NCBI GenBank assembly: GCA_023386235.1
Contig: JAEWKC010000008.1
Coordinates: 1-63,226 of the forward strand
DNA length: 63,226 nt
DNA from: Bacteroidota bacterium
GTDB taxonomy: Bacteria > Bacteroidota > Bacteroidia > Chitinophagales > Chitinophagaceae
Reading direction: 5' to 3'
Below are positions 45,816 through 54,784 of the stretch, piece by piece. Every line of letters begins with the position of its first letter. Position 1 is the stretch's first letter. Position numbers and translations under genes: made by a program. The notes under the pieces are model-generated. The model was not told where the DNA came from, did no database searches, and saw only the letters and a program-made list of their open reading frames with translations.

Positions 45816-46889
45816 TTACGCGTTTTTACCTATACAATTCAGATCGTTAAAGGCTTCTTCCAGTCTTGCTACAAAAGTTTCTTCGCCTTTACGCAGCCAT
45901 ACACGCGGATCGTAATATTTTTTGTTAGGAGAGTCTGGCCCTTCGGGATTACCCAGCTGCCCTTGAAGATAGGCTTCTTTTGATTTGTAATATCCAAACA
46001 CTCCTTCAGAGAATGCCCATTGCATATCGGTGTCAATATTCATTTTAATTACACCGTAGCCCAATGATTCGGCAATTTGATCTTTTGGAGATCCGCTACC
46101 ACCGTGAAATACATAAGCCACCGGTTTGCTATCTGCACTTAAGCCTAATTTTTCAGCTACGTATGCCTGGCTGTTTTTCAATATTTCAGGACGAAGCTCT
46201 ACGTTGCCCGGTTTGTATACACCGTGCACGTTTCCAAATGCAGCGGCTATAGTGAAAAGTTCTCCTACTTTGCTTAAGCTTTCATACACCTGCCACACTT
46301 CTTCCGGTTGTGTGTATAGTTTTGAATTGTCTACTTCTGTATTATCTACACCATCTTCTTCGCCGCCGGTTACACCCAGTTCTACTTCAATGCTCATGCC
46401 CAGGGGAGCCATTTTTTTGAAGAATTCAACAGATGTTTCAATGTTTTCATGAAGAGGTTCTTCACTCAGATCCAGCATGTGAGAGCTGAATAAAGGTTGT
46501 CCTTTTTCCTGGTTAAACTGCTCGCCGGCTTTAATTAACCCATCAATCCAGGGCAACCATTTTTTAGCGGCATGGTCTGTATGAAGCACTACCGGCACGC
46601 CGTAGTATTTTGCTACATTATGCACATGCAAAGCGCCACTGATGGCACCTGCTATATTAGCCTGAAGATTATCGTTAGGCATGCCTTTGCCGGCTATGAA
46701 TTGCGCGCCGCCATTGCTGAACTGAATAATTACCGGAGAATTTACCTTTGCAGCGGTTTCCAAAACTGCGTTGATAGAGTTTGTGCCAATTGCGTTTACT
46801 GCAGGAAGTGCGAATCCGTTTTGTTTAGCATCGTTGTAAAGTGCTTTTAACTCTTCGCCATGAAGTACACCGCTTCTGTATTTTGCCAT
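45816..46889 (-). CDS. fba: Class II fructose-bisphosphate aldolase
   Basis: A 357-residue zinc aldolase splitting fructose 1,6-bisphosphate in glycolysis. Seen: 'FALPAVNAIGTNSINAVLET', the zinc-binding 'VVLHTDHAAKKWLPW' (His and Asp of the active site), 'SIEVELGVTGGEEDG' with the second zinc ligand Glu, 'GNVHGVYKPGNV' and 'FHGGSGSPKDQI', 'GVIKMNIDTDMQWAF'. This is the long FbaA-type subclass. A -7 element lies at 46922 and a terminator at 45757, so it is monocistronic. Confidence 0.96.
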   Translation of the reverse strand: MAKYRSGVLHGEELKALYNDAKQNGFALPAVNAIGTNSINAVLETAAKVNSPVIIQFSNGGAQFIAGKGMPNDNLQANIAGAISGALHVHNVAKYYGVPVVLHTDHAAKKWLPWIDGLIKAGEQFNQEKGQPLFSSHMLDLSEEPLHENIETSVEFFKKMAPLGMSIEVELGVTGGEEDGVDNTEVDNSKLYTQPEEVWQVYESLSKVGELFTIAAAFGNVHGVYKPGNVELRPEILKNSQAYVAEKLGLSADSKPVAYVFHGGSGSPKDQIAESLGYGVIKMNIDTDMQWAFSEGVFGYYKSKEAYLQGQLGNPEGPDSPNKKYYDPRVWLRKGEETFVARLEEAFNDLNCIGKNA

Positions 46890-46921
46890 TTTATATGATT
46901 TTAAATGATTAAAATTTTACG

Positions 46922-46929
46922 CAAATTTA
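46922..46929 (-). promoter_or_regulatory. -7 promoter element of fba
   Basis: Minus strand TAAATTTG, followed by GC, matches TAnnTTTG 33 bp before the ATG at 46889. Confidence 0.6.
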
Positions 46930-47029
46930 CACATGTTTTATGGAAGAATCAAACCAAACTGTCGTTAGGGATTTAGGGAATGTTTTAAATATTAGCACAC
47001 AAAAACCCATTAAATAAATTATTAGTTAG

Positions 47030-47037
47030 TAAATTTG
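47030..47037 (+). promoter_or_regulatory. -7 promoter element of accD
   Basis: TAAATTTG, 24 bp before the ATG at 47062; it also shows that the upstream in-frame TTG/TTT extension from 47035 is not translated. Confidence 0.6.
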
Positions 47038-47061
47038 CTTTATTATTGTTTCTTAATATTT

Positions 47062-48024
47062 ATGGAAGAACCACAAGACAACGCACAGGAAAGACAATTA
47101 ATCAATAAAGAGCTGGATAGTTTTGACCCAATTGTCGAAAACTTGAAAGTATCTGATAACGCTGATAAAAAAGAAGAAAATTTGAGCTGGTTTCAACGTT
47201 TAAAAAAAGGTATCAGTACATCTACTTCGGAGAAGAAAGAAATGCCTGAAGGGCTATGGAGTAAATGCCCTGAATGTAACTATATATGTACTTCTCAGGA
47301 TTTAGAAGACAGCAAATTCGTATGTCCTAAATGCAGCTATCACCATAGAATAGAGAGCGACGATTATTTCAATCTTATGTTTGATGAGCAAAAGTATGAA
47401 CTATTGTTTGATGATATTTTAAGCACAGATTTTTTAGGCTTTACCGATTTAAAACCTTACCAGGAAAGACTTGATAAGCTTTATTCTCAAACAGATTTAA
47501 AAGATTCCATGCGTGTAGCCGTAGGAAATGTGGAAGGAAACAAGCTGGTAATTGCAAGCATGGACTTTGCTTTTATAGGTGGCTCGCTCGGCAGCGCGAT
47601 GGGAGAAAAATTTGCCCGCTCCATAGATTACGCTATCAAGCATAAAATGCCTTTTATGGTCATTAGTAAAAGTGGCGGTGCACGTATGATGGAGAGCGCT
47701 TTCAGCCTTATGCAAATGGCTAAGACCAGCGCAAAGCTTACCGAACTCAGCGAAGCTAAACTACCTTTTTTCTCTTTACTTACAGACCCTACGTTCGGTG
47801 GGGTAACGGCCAGCTTCGCCATGCTGGGCGACTTAAATTTTGCAGAGCCGGGTGCATTAATAGGCTTTGCCGGTCCCAGAGTAATTAAAGAAACCATCAG
47901 GAAAGATTTACCGAAAGGTTTTCAGAAGAGTGAGTTTCTTTTAGATCATGGCTTTTTGGATTTTATAGTGCACAGGCATGAGCTGAAGCACAGGGTAGCT
48001 ACGTATATTAACTTATTGAAATAA
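47062..48024 (+). CDS. accD: Acetyl-CoA carboxylase carboxyltransferase subunit beta
   Basis: A 320-residue beta subunit that transfers CO2 to acetyl-CoA in fatty-acid synthesis. The four-Cys zinc finger CPEC...CPKC (about residues 70-92), 'LVIASMDFAFIGGSLGSAMG' oxyanion region, 'ISKSGGARMMESAFSLMQM' and 'DPTFGGVTASFAMLGD' are clear. It carries an acidic extension of about 45 residues before the usual 'SWFQRLKKGI' start. No accA is next to it. Followed by a terminator at 48046. Confidence 0.96.
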   Translation: MEEPQDNAQERQLINKELDSFDPIVENLKVSDNADKKEENLSWFQRLKKGISTSTSEKKEMPEGLWSKCPECNYICTSQDLEDSKFVCPKCSYHHRIESDDYFNLMFDEQKYELLFDDILSTDFLGFTDLKPYQERLDKLYSQTDLKDSMRVAVGNVEGNKLVIASMDFAFIGGSLGSAMGEKFARSIDYAIKHKMPFMVISKSGGARMMESAFSLMQMAKTSAKLTELSEAKLPFFSLLTDPTFGGVTASFAMLGDLNFAEPGALIGFAGPRVIKETIRKDLPKGFQKSEFLLDHGFLDFIVHRHELKHRVATYINLLK

Positions 48025-48035
48025 TATTTTATCGG

Positions 48036-48043
48036 TATTTTTG
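48036..48043 (+). promoter_or_regulatory. -7 promoter element of smpB, overlapping accD terminator
   Basis: TATTTTTG matches TAnnTTTG; the predicted start (about 48048-48050) falls inside the terminator hairpin, so the smpB transcript should begin with part of that hairpin. Confidence 0.5.
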
Positions 48044-48045
48044 CA

Positions 48046-48075
48046 AAAGCCTTCACCGTTGGTGACGGGCTTTTT
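48046..48075 (+). terminator. Rho-independent terminator after accD
   Basis: AAAAGCC...CACC / GGTG...GGGCTTTTT, an imperfect hairpin with a 3-nt loop and run of five T. Confidence 0.75.
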
Positions 48076-48090
48076 AATTTTAGTTTATAA

Positions 48091-48534
48091 ATGAAAGGTA
48101 TCAACATCAGCAACAGACAGGCTTATTACAACTATTTTATAGAAGATAAATATGTTGCAGGTATTGTATTGCTGGGAACCGAAGTAAAATCAATTAAAGA
48201 AGGTAAAGTAAGCTTTAACGACAGCTTTTGTATGGTAGATAAAGGAGAGATCTGGCTGCGTGGTTTATATATTGCCGAATACAAATTGGGTACCAGCAAC
48301 AATCACGTAGCGGTGCACGACAGAAAACTTTTGCTTAATAAAAAAGAAATAAAACGCATACAGGCGGCACTGAAAGAAAAAGGGCTTACGCTTGTGCCAT
48401 TACAGATTTTTATCAATGAAAAAAATTTTGTAAAAGTAGAAATAGGACTTGCCAAAGGAAAGAAACTCTACGATAAGCGCGAAACCATCAAGCAAAGAGA
48501 TAATGAAAAAGAAATGAAAAGGTATATCAAGTAA
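48091..48534 (+). CDS. smpB: SsrA-binding protein SmpB
   Basis: A 147-residue tmRNA-binding protein for ribosome rescue. Seen: 'NRQAYYNYFIEDKYVAGIVL', 'GTEVKSIKEGKVSFNDSF', 'HDRKLLLNKKEIKRI' and the basic C-terminal tail 'GKKLYDKRETIKQRDNEKEM' that enters the decoding centre. Normal length. It follows accD but has its own promoter element. Confidence 0.96.
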   Translation: MKGINISNRQAYYNYFIEDKYVAGIVLLGTEVKSIKEGKVSFNDSFCMVDKGEIWLRGLYIAEYKLGTSNNHVAVHDRKLLLNKKEIKRIQAALKEKGLTLVPLQIFINEKNFVKVEIGLAKGKKLYDKRETIKQRDNEKEMKRYIK

Positions 48535-48650
48535 GCACGAGGGCTCAAATGAAATTATTTTGCGGTACGCTCCGTAGGAGCGTTTGGTTGGTAGACCTGT
48601 CGCATAATTGTTTTGGCTATTTATCTTTACCTTTATAGAAAATATCTATA

Positions 48651-49589
48651 ATGACCTTTACGCAGTTGGAATACATCATCGCATTAAATATTTACAAACA
48701 ATTCTCTCTTGCAGCAGAAAAGTGTTATGTTACGCAGCCTACACTGAGCATGCAGGTGCAAAAGCTGGAAGAAGAATTAGGCCTTAAAATATTCGATAGA
48801 AATAAACAACCTATTGAAACAACCATAGCAGGTAAAGAAATAATCATGCATGCCAAACGTATTATTACCGAGCGGGACGAATTGCTCGATAAAACTTTAG
48901 GTACAAAAGGAATGCTGAACGGAGAGCTGAGAGTGGGCATTATTCCTACGCTTGCGCCTTATCTTTTACCACTGTTTATACCAAAGTTTACAAAGAAGTA
49001 TAAAGATGTGCGCATTATTATTAATGAGCTTACCACAGAAAATCTAATACAGCAATTAAAAGATGGCGTAATAGATGCCGGTATTTTAGTAACGCCTCTT
49101 AACGATAAAAACATTAAAGAAGATATATTGTTTTATGAAGAATTGTATGTATACACTTCCAAACTCAATAGCTTATTCCAAAAAGAATATGTGCTGAATA
49201 ATGATATAAACCCTGATAAACTTTGGCTTTTGGAAGAAGGTCATTGTTTTCGTTCGCAGGTAATGAATTTCTGCGAGCTTCAAAAAAAATCTGCTTTTGG
49301 CAATCAGTTCGAGTATGAAGCCGGAAGCCTGGAAACACTGGTAAGACTGGTAGATGCCACCGATGGTATCACATTTCTTCCTGAGTTGGCTACGCTCGGG
49401 CTGTCTGCAAGACAATTGAGACAGCTAAAACAATTTACAGGTAACAAGCCATTCAGAGAAGTGAGTTTAGTTACCAATAATGAGTTTGTGAAAAAGCAAT
49501 TGATCAATTATCTAAGAAAGGAAATCATAGAAGGTCTTCCTCAGAAGCTTAAAGAAAATAAGGCTAAAAACATTGTACCTTTAAAATAA
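48651..49589 (+). CDS. oxyR: Hydrogen-peroxide-sensing LysR-type regulator OxyR
   Basis: A 312-residue LysR family activator of peroxide defence. N-terminal winged helix 'FTQLEYIIALNIYKQFSLAA' and 'TQPTLSMQVQKLEEELG'. In the sensor domain the redox pair lies in 'EGHCFRSQVMNFC' at residues Cys199 and Cys208, the same positions and spacing as in E. coli OxyR, so disulfide switching is expected. Targets (catalase, Dps, AhpC) are not in this window. Monocistronic with a 116-bp upstream spacer. Confidence 0.93.
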   Translation: MTFTQLEYIIALNIYKQFSLAAEKCYVTQPTLSMQVQKLEEELGLKIFDRNKQPIETTIAGKEIIMHAKRIITERDELLDKTLGTKGMLNGELRVGIIPTLAPYLLPLFIPKFTKKYKDVRIIINELTTENLIQQLKDGVIDAGILVTPLNDKNIKEDILFYEELYVYTSKLNSLFQKEYVLNNDINPDKLWLLEEGHCFRSQVMNFCELQKKSAFGNQFEYEAGSLETLVRLVDATDGITFLPELATLGLSARQLRQLKQFTGNKPFREVSLVTNNEFVKKQLINYLRKEIIEGLPQKLKENKAKNIVPLK

Positions 49590-49613
49590 TTCTATAAGGA
49601 AAACTATTGTGTT

Positions 49614-50558
49614 ATGTTATTAAAAAAATATCTGCCTGTAGTTTTAACGGCAGCTTTGACTTTAACGTCCTGCCAGGGAATCGTTATTGGTATGATAGAG
49701 AGAATAATGGTAAATGATAAGCTTAAAAATGATACAACGCTTTGGGCACGAATAGATACTACAGATTTTACCGCTATACTCAATGAGGATGACATCTTTC
49801 CTCGTCCGAATGGTGTTTATGACAGAAATGTTCTGAAAGGCAGCTATATGGTGTCTTTTATGAGTTTGATTAAGTCAAAAGATGAAAATCTTAGCGGCCG
49901 GGAAATCGCAGATTTTGAACATGCATGCTTTTTATCGTCTTTAGTGATCACTGATTCTACGATAGAATATGTAACAAGCGAATATCCTATGATATTTCAA
50001 AAAGCCAAATGGTGGTACGAAGATGATAATACGCTGGTGTCAGATACAGGTGTGTTTAAAGAAATAAGTATTATTGATACAGTTGAAGGTAATTTGTTTG
50101 CTAATGTTGTTATTGATTATAATAAGAAGCCAGCCTGGTATTCAATTTCATTCGATAAAGTAAAAGATACAGATGTAGCTTTACTTTTAAATACAACAAA
50201 AAATAAATGGAGACAGCCTGCGACAGCTAATGAATCTGATCAGGTCATTAAAGCCAGGCTAAAAAGCTTATTAAATTATTCGTCAAATTATATCCGGGTA
50301 ATCAATCAGGCGCATATTAACAGCCTGCATACAGAAAAATTCCTGCTGCCGTTTAAATATTACAATGGTGGCATGGATATTTCGGATATCTATGAAAATG
50401 GTAACTTTGATCAGGTGTTTTACGATAAGGCTGATGCTGCTAAAGCATACGGCATACTAAAAGCTGCATATATGCAATGTTTGAAAGAATATCCCAGCAA
50501 AGAAAACTATCTGGTAGAATATGCCGATTTTATTGATATAGTGAATAAGAAAATATAA
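49614..50558 (+). CDS. Lipoprotein of unknown function
   Basis: A 314-residue protein; signal 'MLLKKYLPVVLTAALTLTSC' with lipobox Cys20. The mature part is soluble, acidic and Lys-rich, with no recognised domain; a 'LLNYSSNYIRVINQAHINSL' helix and several Tyr/Asp-rich segments near the C-terminus can be noted. It lies 24 bp after oxyR and 10 bp before the desulfurase gene, so it may be cotranscribed with the latter, but no functional link is evident. Confidence 0.75.
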   Translation: MLLKKYLPVVLTAALTLTSCQGIVIGMIERIMVNDKLKNDTTLWARIDTTDFTAILNEDDIFPRPNGVYDRNVLKGSYMVSFMSLIKSKDENLSGREIADFEHACFLSSLVITDSTIEYVTSEYPMIFQKAKWWYEDDNTLVSDTGVFKEISIIDTVEGNLFANVVIDYNKKPAWYSISFDKVKDTDVALLLNTTKNKWRQPATANESDQVIKARLKSLLNYSSNYIRVINQAHINSLHTEKFLLPFKYYNGGMDISDIYENGNFDQVFYDKADAAKAYGILKAAYMQCLKEYPSKENYLVEYADFIDIVNKKI

Positions 50559-50568
50559 AATATACAAT

Positions 50569-51696
50569 TTGATTTATCTTGATTATAATGCAACTACGCC
50601 CATAGACGAAAAAGTTTTGGAAACTGTTCTTCCATATCTTACAAGTAATTTTGGCAATCCGTCTTCAGCGCACGCTATGGGCCTGAAGGCCGCAAGATCG
50701 GTAGAGGCCGCCAGAGAAAAAATGGCAGCATATATAGGTGCGGATGCAGAAGAAATAATTTTCACTTCAGGCGCAACGGAAGCTGTAAACCTGGCTATCA
50801 AAGGCTTGTATGATGTGTATGGCAGCAAAAGAAATCATATTATCACCGTAGCTACAGAGCACAGCGCAGTGTTAGATACCTGTAAATATCTTGAAGCAAG
50901 AGGAGCTGTTGTAGACTATTTGCCGGTAGATAAAAATGGTTTAATAAGTATTGATATGCTGTTAGAAAAAATAACTGACCATACTTTGTTGTTGGCTGTA
51001 ATGCATGCCAATAATGAAACAGGCGTATTGCAACCTGTAAATGATATAGGCCGGATAGCTAAAGATAAAAACTTATTTTTCTTTTGTGATACCACACAGT
51101 CAGCCGGGAAACTACCAATCAACGTAAATGAGCTCAATGCCGATATGCTATGCTTTTCAGCGCATAAAATGTATGGCATGAAAGGTGCCGGTGCCTTGTA
51201 CGTAAGAAGAAAAAATCCCAGAGTAAATATTGCAATGCAACTGCATGGAGGCGGACATGAGCGCAAGCGCAGAAGCGGAACATTAAACGTACCGGGAATT
51301 ATTTCTCTTGCTAAAACCTTTGAGCTGTTCTCTCATGAAGAAAACAGTAAAATTGAGGTATTGCGAGATTTTTTAGAGAATAGTTTACTTGCAACAGATG
51401 GAGTATCTTTGAATGGAGATAAGAAACAGAGAATGTTCAATGTTTCCAACCTGTCTTTTAGCGGCATAAACGGCAAAAGATTCCTAAGTGCTATTGGTCA
51501 GGAGATATGTGTATCCGCAGGATCGGCCTGTAATGCATCCAGCAATCAACCAAGCCATGTGCTTGCAGCAATGGGTCTCAGCGATGAGTTGGCTGCCAAT
51601 GCAATACGTTTTAGCTTGGGCAGATATACAACCAGAGAAGAGATAGAAAAAGTAATTGAGATGGTAAAAAAGAAGTACACAGAATTAAAACAGTAA
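50569..51696 (+). CDS. Cysteine desulfurase (NifS/IscS type)
   Basis: A 375-residue PLP enzyme taking sulfur from cysteine for Fe-S clusters or tRNA thiolation. Seen: 'MIYLDYNATTPID', 'NFGNPSSAHAMG', the 'EHSAVLDT' His, the PLP Lys in 'FSAHKMYGMKGAG' (about residue 200) and the sulfur-accepting Cys in 'AGSACNASSNQPSHVL' (about 321). Start is TTG at 50569, exactly where the family begins. No iscU or suf gene is adjacent. The ubiX gene follows by 3 bp. Confidence 0.93.
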   Translation: MIYLDYNATTPIDEKVLETVLPYLTSNFGNPSSAHAMGLKAARSVEAAREKMAAYIGADAEEIIFTSGATEAVNLAIKGLYDVYGSKRNHIITVATEHSAVLDTCKYLEARGAVVDYLPVDKNGLISIDMLLEKITDHTLLLAVMHANNETGVLQPVNDIGRIAKDKNLFFFCDTTQSAGKLPINVNELNADMLCFSAHKMYGMKGAGALYVRRKNPRVNIAMQLHGGGHERKRRSGTLNVPGIISLAKTFELFSHEENSKIEVLRDFLENSLLATDGVSLNGDKKQRMFNVSNLSFSGINGKRFLSAIGQEICVSAGSACNASSNQPSHVLAAMGLSDELAANAIRFSLGRYTTREEIEKVIEMVKKKYTELKQ

Positions 51697-51699
51697 AAA

Positions 51700-52272
51700 A
51701 TGTCAAGAAAGATAGTAATAGGTATTTCAGGAGCCAGTGGTGCAGTATATGCCAAATTATTATTCGAAAAACTATTACAGATAAAGCATCAATGGAATGA
51801 TGTAGCGGTAGTAATGAGCAATAACGCTAAAACAGTTTGGCAGTCTGAGTTGCAGGATAAAGCCTACGAGCAGCTGCCTTTCCGGTTTTATGATAAATCT
51901 GATTTCTTTGCACCATTCGCAAGTGGTTCGGCAAAATACGATACCATGATGATTGTTCCCTGCAGTATGGGCACTTTGGCAAGAATAGCGGCAGGTGTAA
52001 GCGACGATTTATTGACAAGGGCGGCAGATGTGATCTTGAAAGAAAGAAGAAGATTGATTCTGGGAATAAGAGATACACCTTACAATCTTATCCATATTAA
52101 AAATATGGAGGCGGTAACATTGGTGGGCGGCATTATTTGTCCTTTATCTCCATCGTTTTACAGTATGCCCAAAACAATAGAGGAGGCGGCATCTACGGTA
52201 GTGGACAGAATGCTTGACCTTTGCGGGTTTGAACGAAATACTTACAGATGGGGCGATGATGAAGAACAGTAA
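51700..52272 (+). CDS. ubiX: Flavin prenyltransferase UbiX
   Basis: A 190-residue enzyme that adds a dimethylallyl group to FMN to make the prenylated flavin used by UbiD enzymes. Motifs: 'VIGISGASGAVYAKLLF', 'DTMMIVPCSMGTLARIAAGV', 'RADVILKERRRLILGIRDTP' with the Arg-rich phosphate-binding part. It lies 3 bp after the desulfurase gene and overlaps dgkA by 17 bp, so it is in the middle of an operon; its probable client, UbiD, is at 9156. Confidence 0.95.
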   Translation: MSRKIVIGISGASGAVYAKLLFEKLLQIKHQWNDVAVVMSNNAKTVWQSELQDKAYEQLPFRFYDKSDFFAPFASGSAKYDTMMIVPCSMGTLARIAAGVSDDLLTRAADVILKERRRLILGIRDTPYNLIHIKNMEAVTLVGGIICPLSPSFYSMPKTIEEAASTVVDRMLDLCGFERNTYRWGDDEEQ

Positions 52273-52630
52273 TTTCTATACTTCTTTAAAAAACGCATTC
52301 AACGGCGCGATACATTTTTTCTCAACAGAAAGAAATGGAAAAATACAGCTCGCTATATCCGGTGTAGTACTATTTTTTTCTTTCTTTTTTAAAATCACTG
52401 CCATAGAGTGGATAATTGTGCTGTTGTGTTGTGCTTTGGTGATAGGCGCGGAAATGATGAATACCGCTATTGAAAATGCCTGCGACTCTTTTACCGATTC
52501 GTACAACCCGAAGATTAAATTAGCTAAGGATATAGCGGCGGGCACTGTATGGATAATTTCTGTTATCGTTGTATTGGCGGGATTAATACTATTTTTACCC
52601 TATATTCAAAACCGTTTTTTTAGTGTATAA
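52256..52630 (+). CDS. dgkA: Diacylglycerol kinase DgkA family
   Basis: A 124-residue membrane kinase. After 'NSNFYTSLKNAFNGAIHFF' come three hydrophobic helices; the catalytic signature 'GAEMMNTAIENACDSFT' with the metal-binding Glu residues lies in the second. These proteins phosphorylate diacylglycerol or undecaprenol. ATGs at 52256 and 52259 are both possible; the frame opens further upstream inside ubiX, which is less likely. Confidence 0.9.
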   Translation: MMKNSNFYTSLKNAFNGAIHFFSTERNGKIQLAISGVVLFFSFFFKITAIEWIIVLLCCALVIGAEMMNTAIENACDSFTDSYNPKIKLAKDIAAGTVWIISVIVVLAGLILFLPYIQNRFFSV

Positions 52631-52633
52631 AAT

Positions 52634-53584
52634 ATGAGAATATTAAGAAGGTGGTACGGTCATATAGCACTGCTGATTGCTAATATTATTTTCGGGCTGA
52701 ATATGCCCGTATCCCGATCGTTGATTCCCGATGAACTGGCTCCTTTAACTTTAAATTTTTTCAGGATAGGGGGCGCCTGTCTGCTCTTTTGGACGGCATC
52801 GTTGTTTGTAAAAAAATCGAAAGCCAGCTTTAAAGATCTTATACAGCTGTTCTTCGCAAGCGTGCTGGGAATTTTTATTAATCAAATTGCTTTTATAGAA
52901 GGGCTTTCTACAACCTCTACTGTAACGGCCTCTTTGTTGATAACGCTGCTTCCCGTATTTACTATGATTTTATCTTTTTTAATCCTGAGAGAACCGCTTA
53001 GCTGGATGAAAACTATGGGTGTAATCATTGGCGCGTCGGGTGCTTTACTGTTGATATTGAGCAACGCGCACGGTCATGGCAGCAGCAGTATAAAAGGTAT
53101 ATTATTGATATTGTTATCGTCGGTTTGTTATGCGCTATACCTTACATTGTTTAAAAAACTTATTGCCAAATTTCATCCTGTTCATCTTATGAAATGGATG
53201 TTTCTTTTTTCTTTGATTATTTCTATTCCTTTTTGCTATCAAAGCCTGATCAATACGCCGTTTCAGCAATTAACCACCCATACTCTGTGGCGAACGGCTT
53301 ACGTAGTTTTCTTTGCTACTTTTATAGCTTACCTGTTAATCCCGGATGGGCAGCGCACCATCAGGCCCACTACCTTAAGCATGTACAATTATTTGCAGCC
53401 GGTAATAGCCTCGGGAGTCGCTATTTTTATAGGAATGGATACTTTCGGCTACGAGAATATTATTTCCGCGGTGCTTGTGTTTGCCGGTGTATACGTAGTT
53501 ACACAAAGTAAAACAAAGATTCAGGTGGAAACAGAAAAACGCAGAAAGAATATTGCCAGAATAAGAGGTACTAAAGAAGAGTAA
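52634..53584 (+). CDS. EamA (DMT) family transporter
   Basis: A 316-residue membrane protein with ten predicted helices in two EamA repeats: 'GHIALLIANIIFGLNMPVS' begins the first, 'IKGILLILLSSVCYALYLTL' the second, and 'MYNYLQPVIASGVAIFIG' the last helices. Exports small metabolites in related families; substrate unknown. The basic tail ends in 'KRRKNIARIRGTKEE'. It starts 3 bp after dgkA and overlaps the convergent asnA by 14 bp. Confidence 0.88.
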   Translation: MRILRRWYGHIALLIANIIFGLNMPVSRSLIPDELAPLTLNFFRIGGACLLFWTASLFVKKSKASFKDLIQLFFASVLGIFINQIAFIEGLSTTSTVTASLLITLLPVFTMILSFLILREPLSWMKTMGVIIGASGALLLILSNAHGHGSSSIKGILLILLSSVCYALYLTLFKKLIAKFHPVHLMKWMFLFSLIISIPFCYQSLINTPFQQLTTHTLWRTAYVVFFATFIAYLLIPDGQRTIRPTTLSMYNYLQPVIASGVAIFIGMDTFGYENIISAVLVFAGVYVVTQSKTKIQVETEKRRKNIARIRGTKEE

Positions 53585-54575
53585 TGCCTTTTTCTTTAGC
53601 TGCAAGTTTTTGATGCTCGGGCCATACGCCTACCTGTACTTCTCCAATGTGCGAATGCTTTAGCAGGAACATACATGTTCTTGATTGTCCTATACCTCCG
53701 CCAATGCTTTCAGGCAGCTGGTTTGCGAGCAGCATACTATGAAAAGGCAGGGTGGATTTATATTCGCTGTTTTTTTCTTTCAGTTGCAATTGCATAGCTT
53801 TTTCATCTACTCTTATTCCCATAGAGGATACTTCAAACGCGCATTCCAGTTTAGGATGCCAGAATAGAATATCACCGTTAAGACCTTTATAGCCTTCTTC
53901 ATTTTCCGTACTCCAATCGTCGTAGTCGGCGGCTCTTCCGTCGTGCGGGTTATTATCCGATAGTTTACCGCCAATGCCAATAATAAAAACAGCGCCAAAT
54001 TCTTTGGCCGCGGCGTTTTCCCTTTGCTTTGCGGCGAGGCCGGGATATTTTTTCAGCAATTCTTCCGAATGAATAAATGTGATTTTTTCAGGAAGGGAAG
54101 GAGAAATATTGTGATAAATGTTGTGTACAACCTTTTCTGTAGCTTTAAATGCTTCAAATATTTTGTTTACGGTCTGCTTTAAAAAGCTAAGCGTTCTTTG
54201 TTCTGCAAGAATATGTTTCTCCCAATCCCACTGGTCTACATAGATAGAGTGCAGCGGACTGTAATCTTCATCGGGTCTCAGCGCGTGCATATCGGTTAAA
54301 ATGCCTCTTCCTGCTTCTACATCCAATTCTTTGAGGCGAAGTCTTTTCCATTTTGCCAAAGAGTGAACTACTACGGCATGTTGGTCTTCCAGGCATTTTA
54401 CGGGAAACTTTACAGGTCTTTCTATTCCATTCAAATCATCGTTAATACCCGTGCCATCCAGCACTATCAGTGGGGAAGATACTTTTACCAGGTTTAATTG
54501 TTTTACCAGCTCATTTGAAAACGTATCTTTTACCAGCGTAATAGCTTCTTCTCTTTTTAAAATTTCCTGCAACAT
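53571..54575 (-). CDS. asnA: Aspartate--ammonia ligase AsnA
   Basis: A 334-residue ammonia-dependent asparagine synthetase related to class II aminoacyl-tRNA synthetases. Seen: 'LNLVKVSSPLIVLDGTGIND', 'AVVVHSLAKWKRLRLKELD', 'YVDQWDWEK', 'GADYDDWS'-like 'GRAADYDDWSTENEEGYKG' and the C-terminal 'LPESIGGGIGQSRTCMFLL'. Length matches E. coli AsnA (330). Overlaps the EamA gene by 14 bp at its 3' end. Monocistronic. Confidence 0.95.
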   Translation of the reverse strand: MLQEILKREEAITLVKDTFSNELVKQLNLVKVSSPLIVLDGTGINDDLNGIERPVKFPVKCLEDQHAVVVHSLAKWKRLRLKELDVEAGRGILTDMHALRPDEDYSPLHSIYVDQWDWEKHILAEQRTLSFLKQTVNKIFEAFKATEKVVHNIYHNISPSLPEKITFIHSEELLKKYPGLAAKQRENAAAKEFGAVFIIGIGGKLSDNNPHDGRAADYDDWSTENEEGYKGLNGDILFWHPKLECAFEVSSMGIRVDEKAMQLQLKEKNSEYKSTLPFHSMLLANQLPESIGGGIGQSRTCMFLLKHSHIGEVQVGVWPEHQKLAAKEKGITLL

Positions 54576-54729
54576 TGCTTTTTATATATTATTTTGTTTT
54601 ATTCTTTTGAAAAGTTATAATAAACTTTTTATTATGTTTTAAATTTTTTTGCAAATGTCGAAAAATATTTGATAAATACAAATTTTATCTGGGTAAATTC
54701 ATGGCTGTTTAGTTGTGATGCCTATACAA

Positions 54730-54763
54730 TAAAAAAAGAGGCCATCCCAAACGGACGGCCTCT
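54730..54763 (-). terminator. Terminator of the S46 peptidase gene
   Basis: Minus strand: AGAGGCCGTCC / GGATGGCCTCT with a short loop (gtttg) and a run of seven T. Confidence 0.88.
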
Positions 54764-54784
54764 GCTGTTAGCTATTTATCAATC

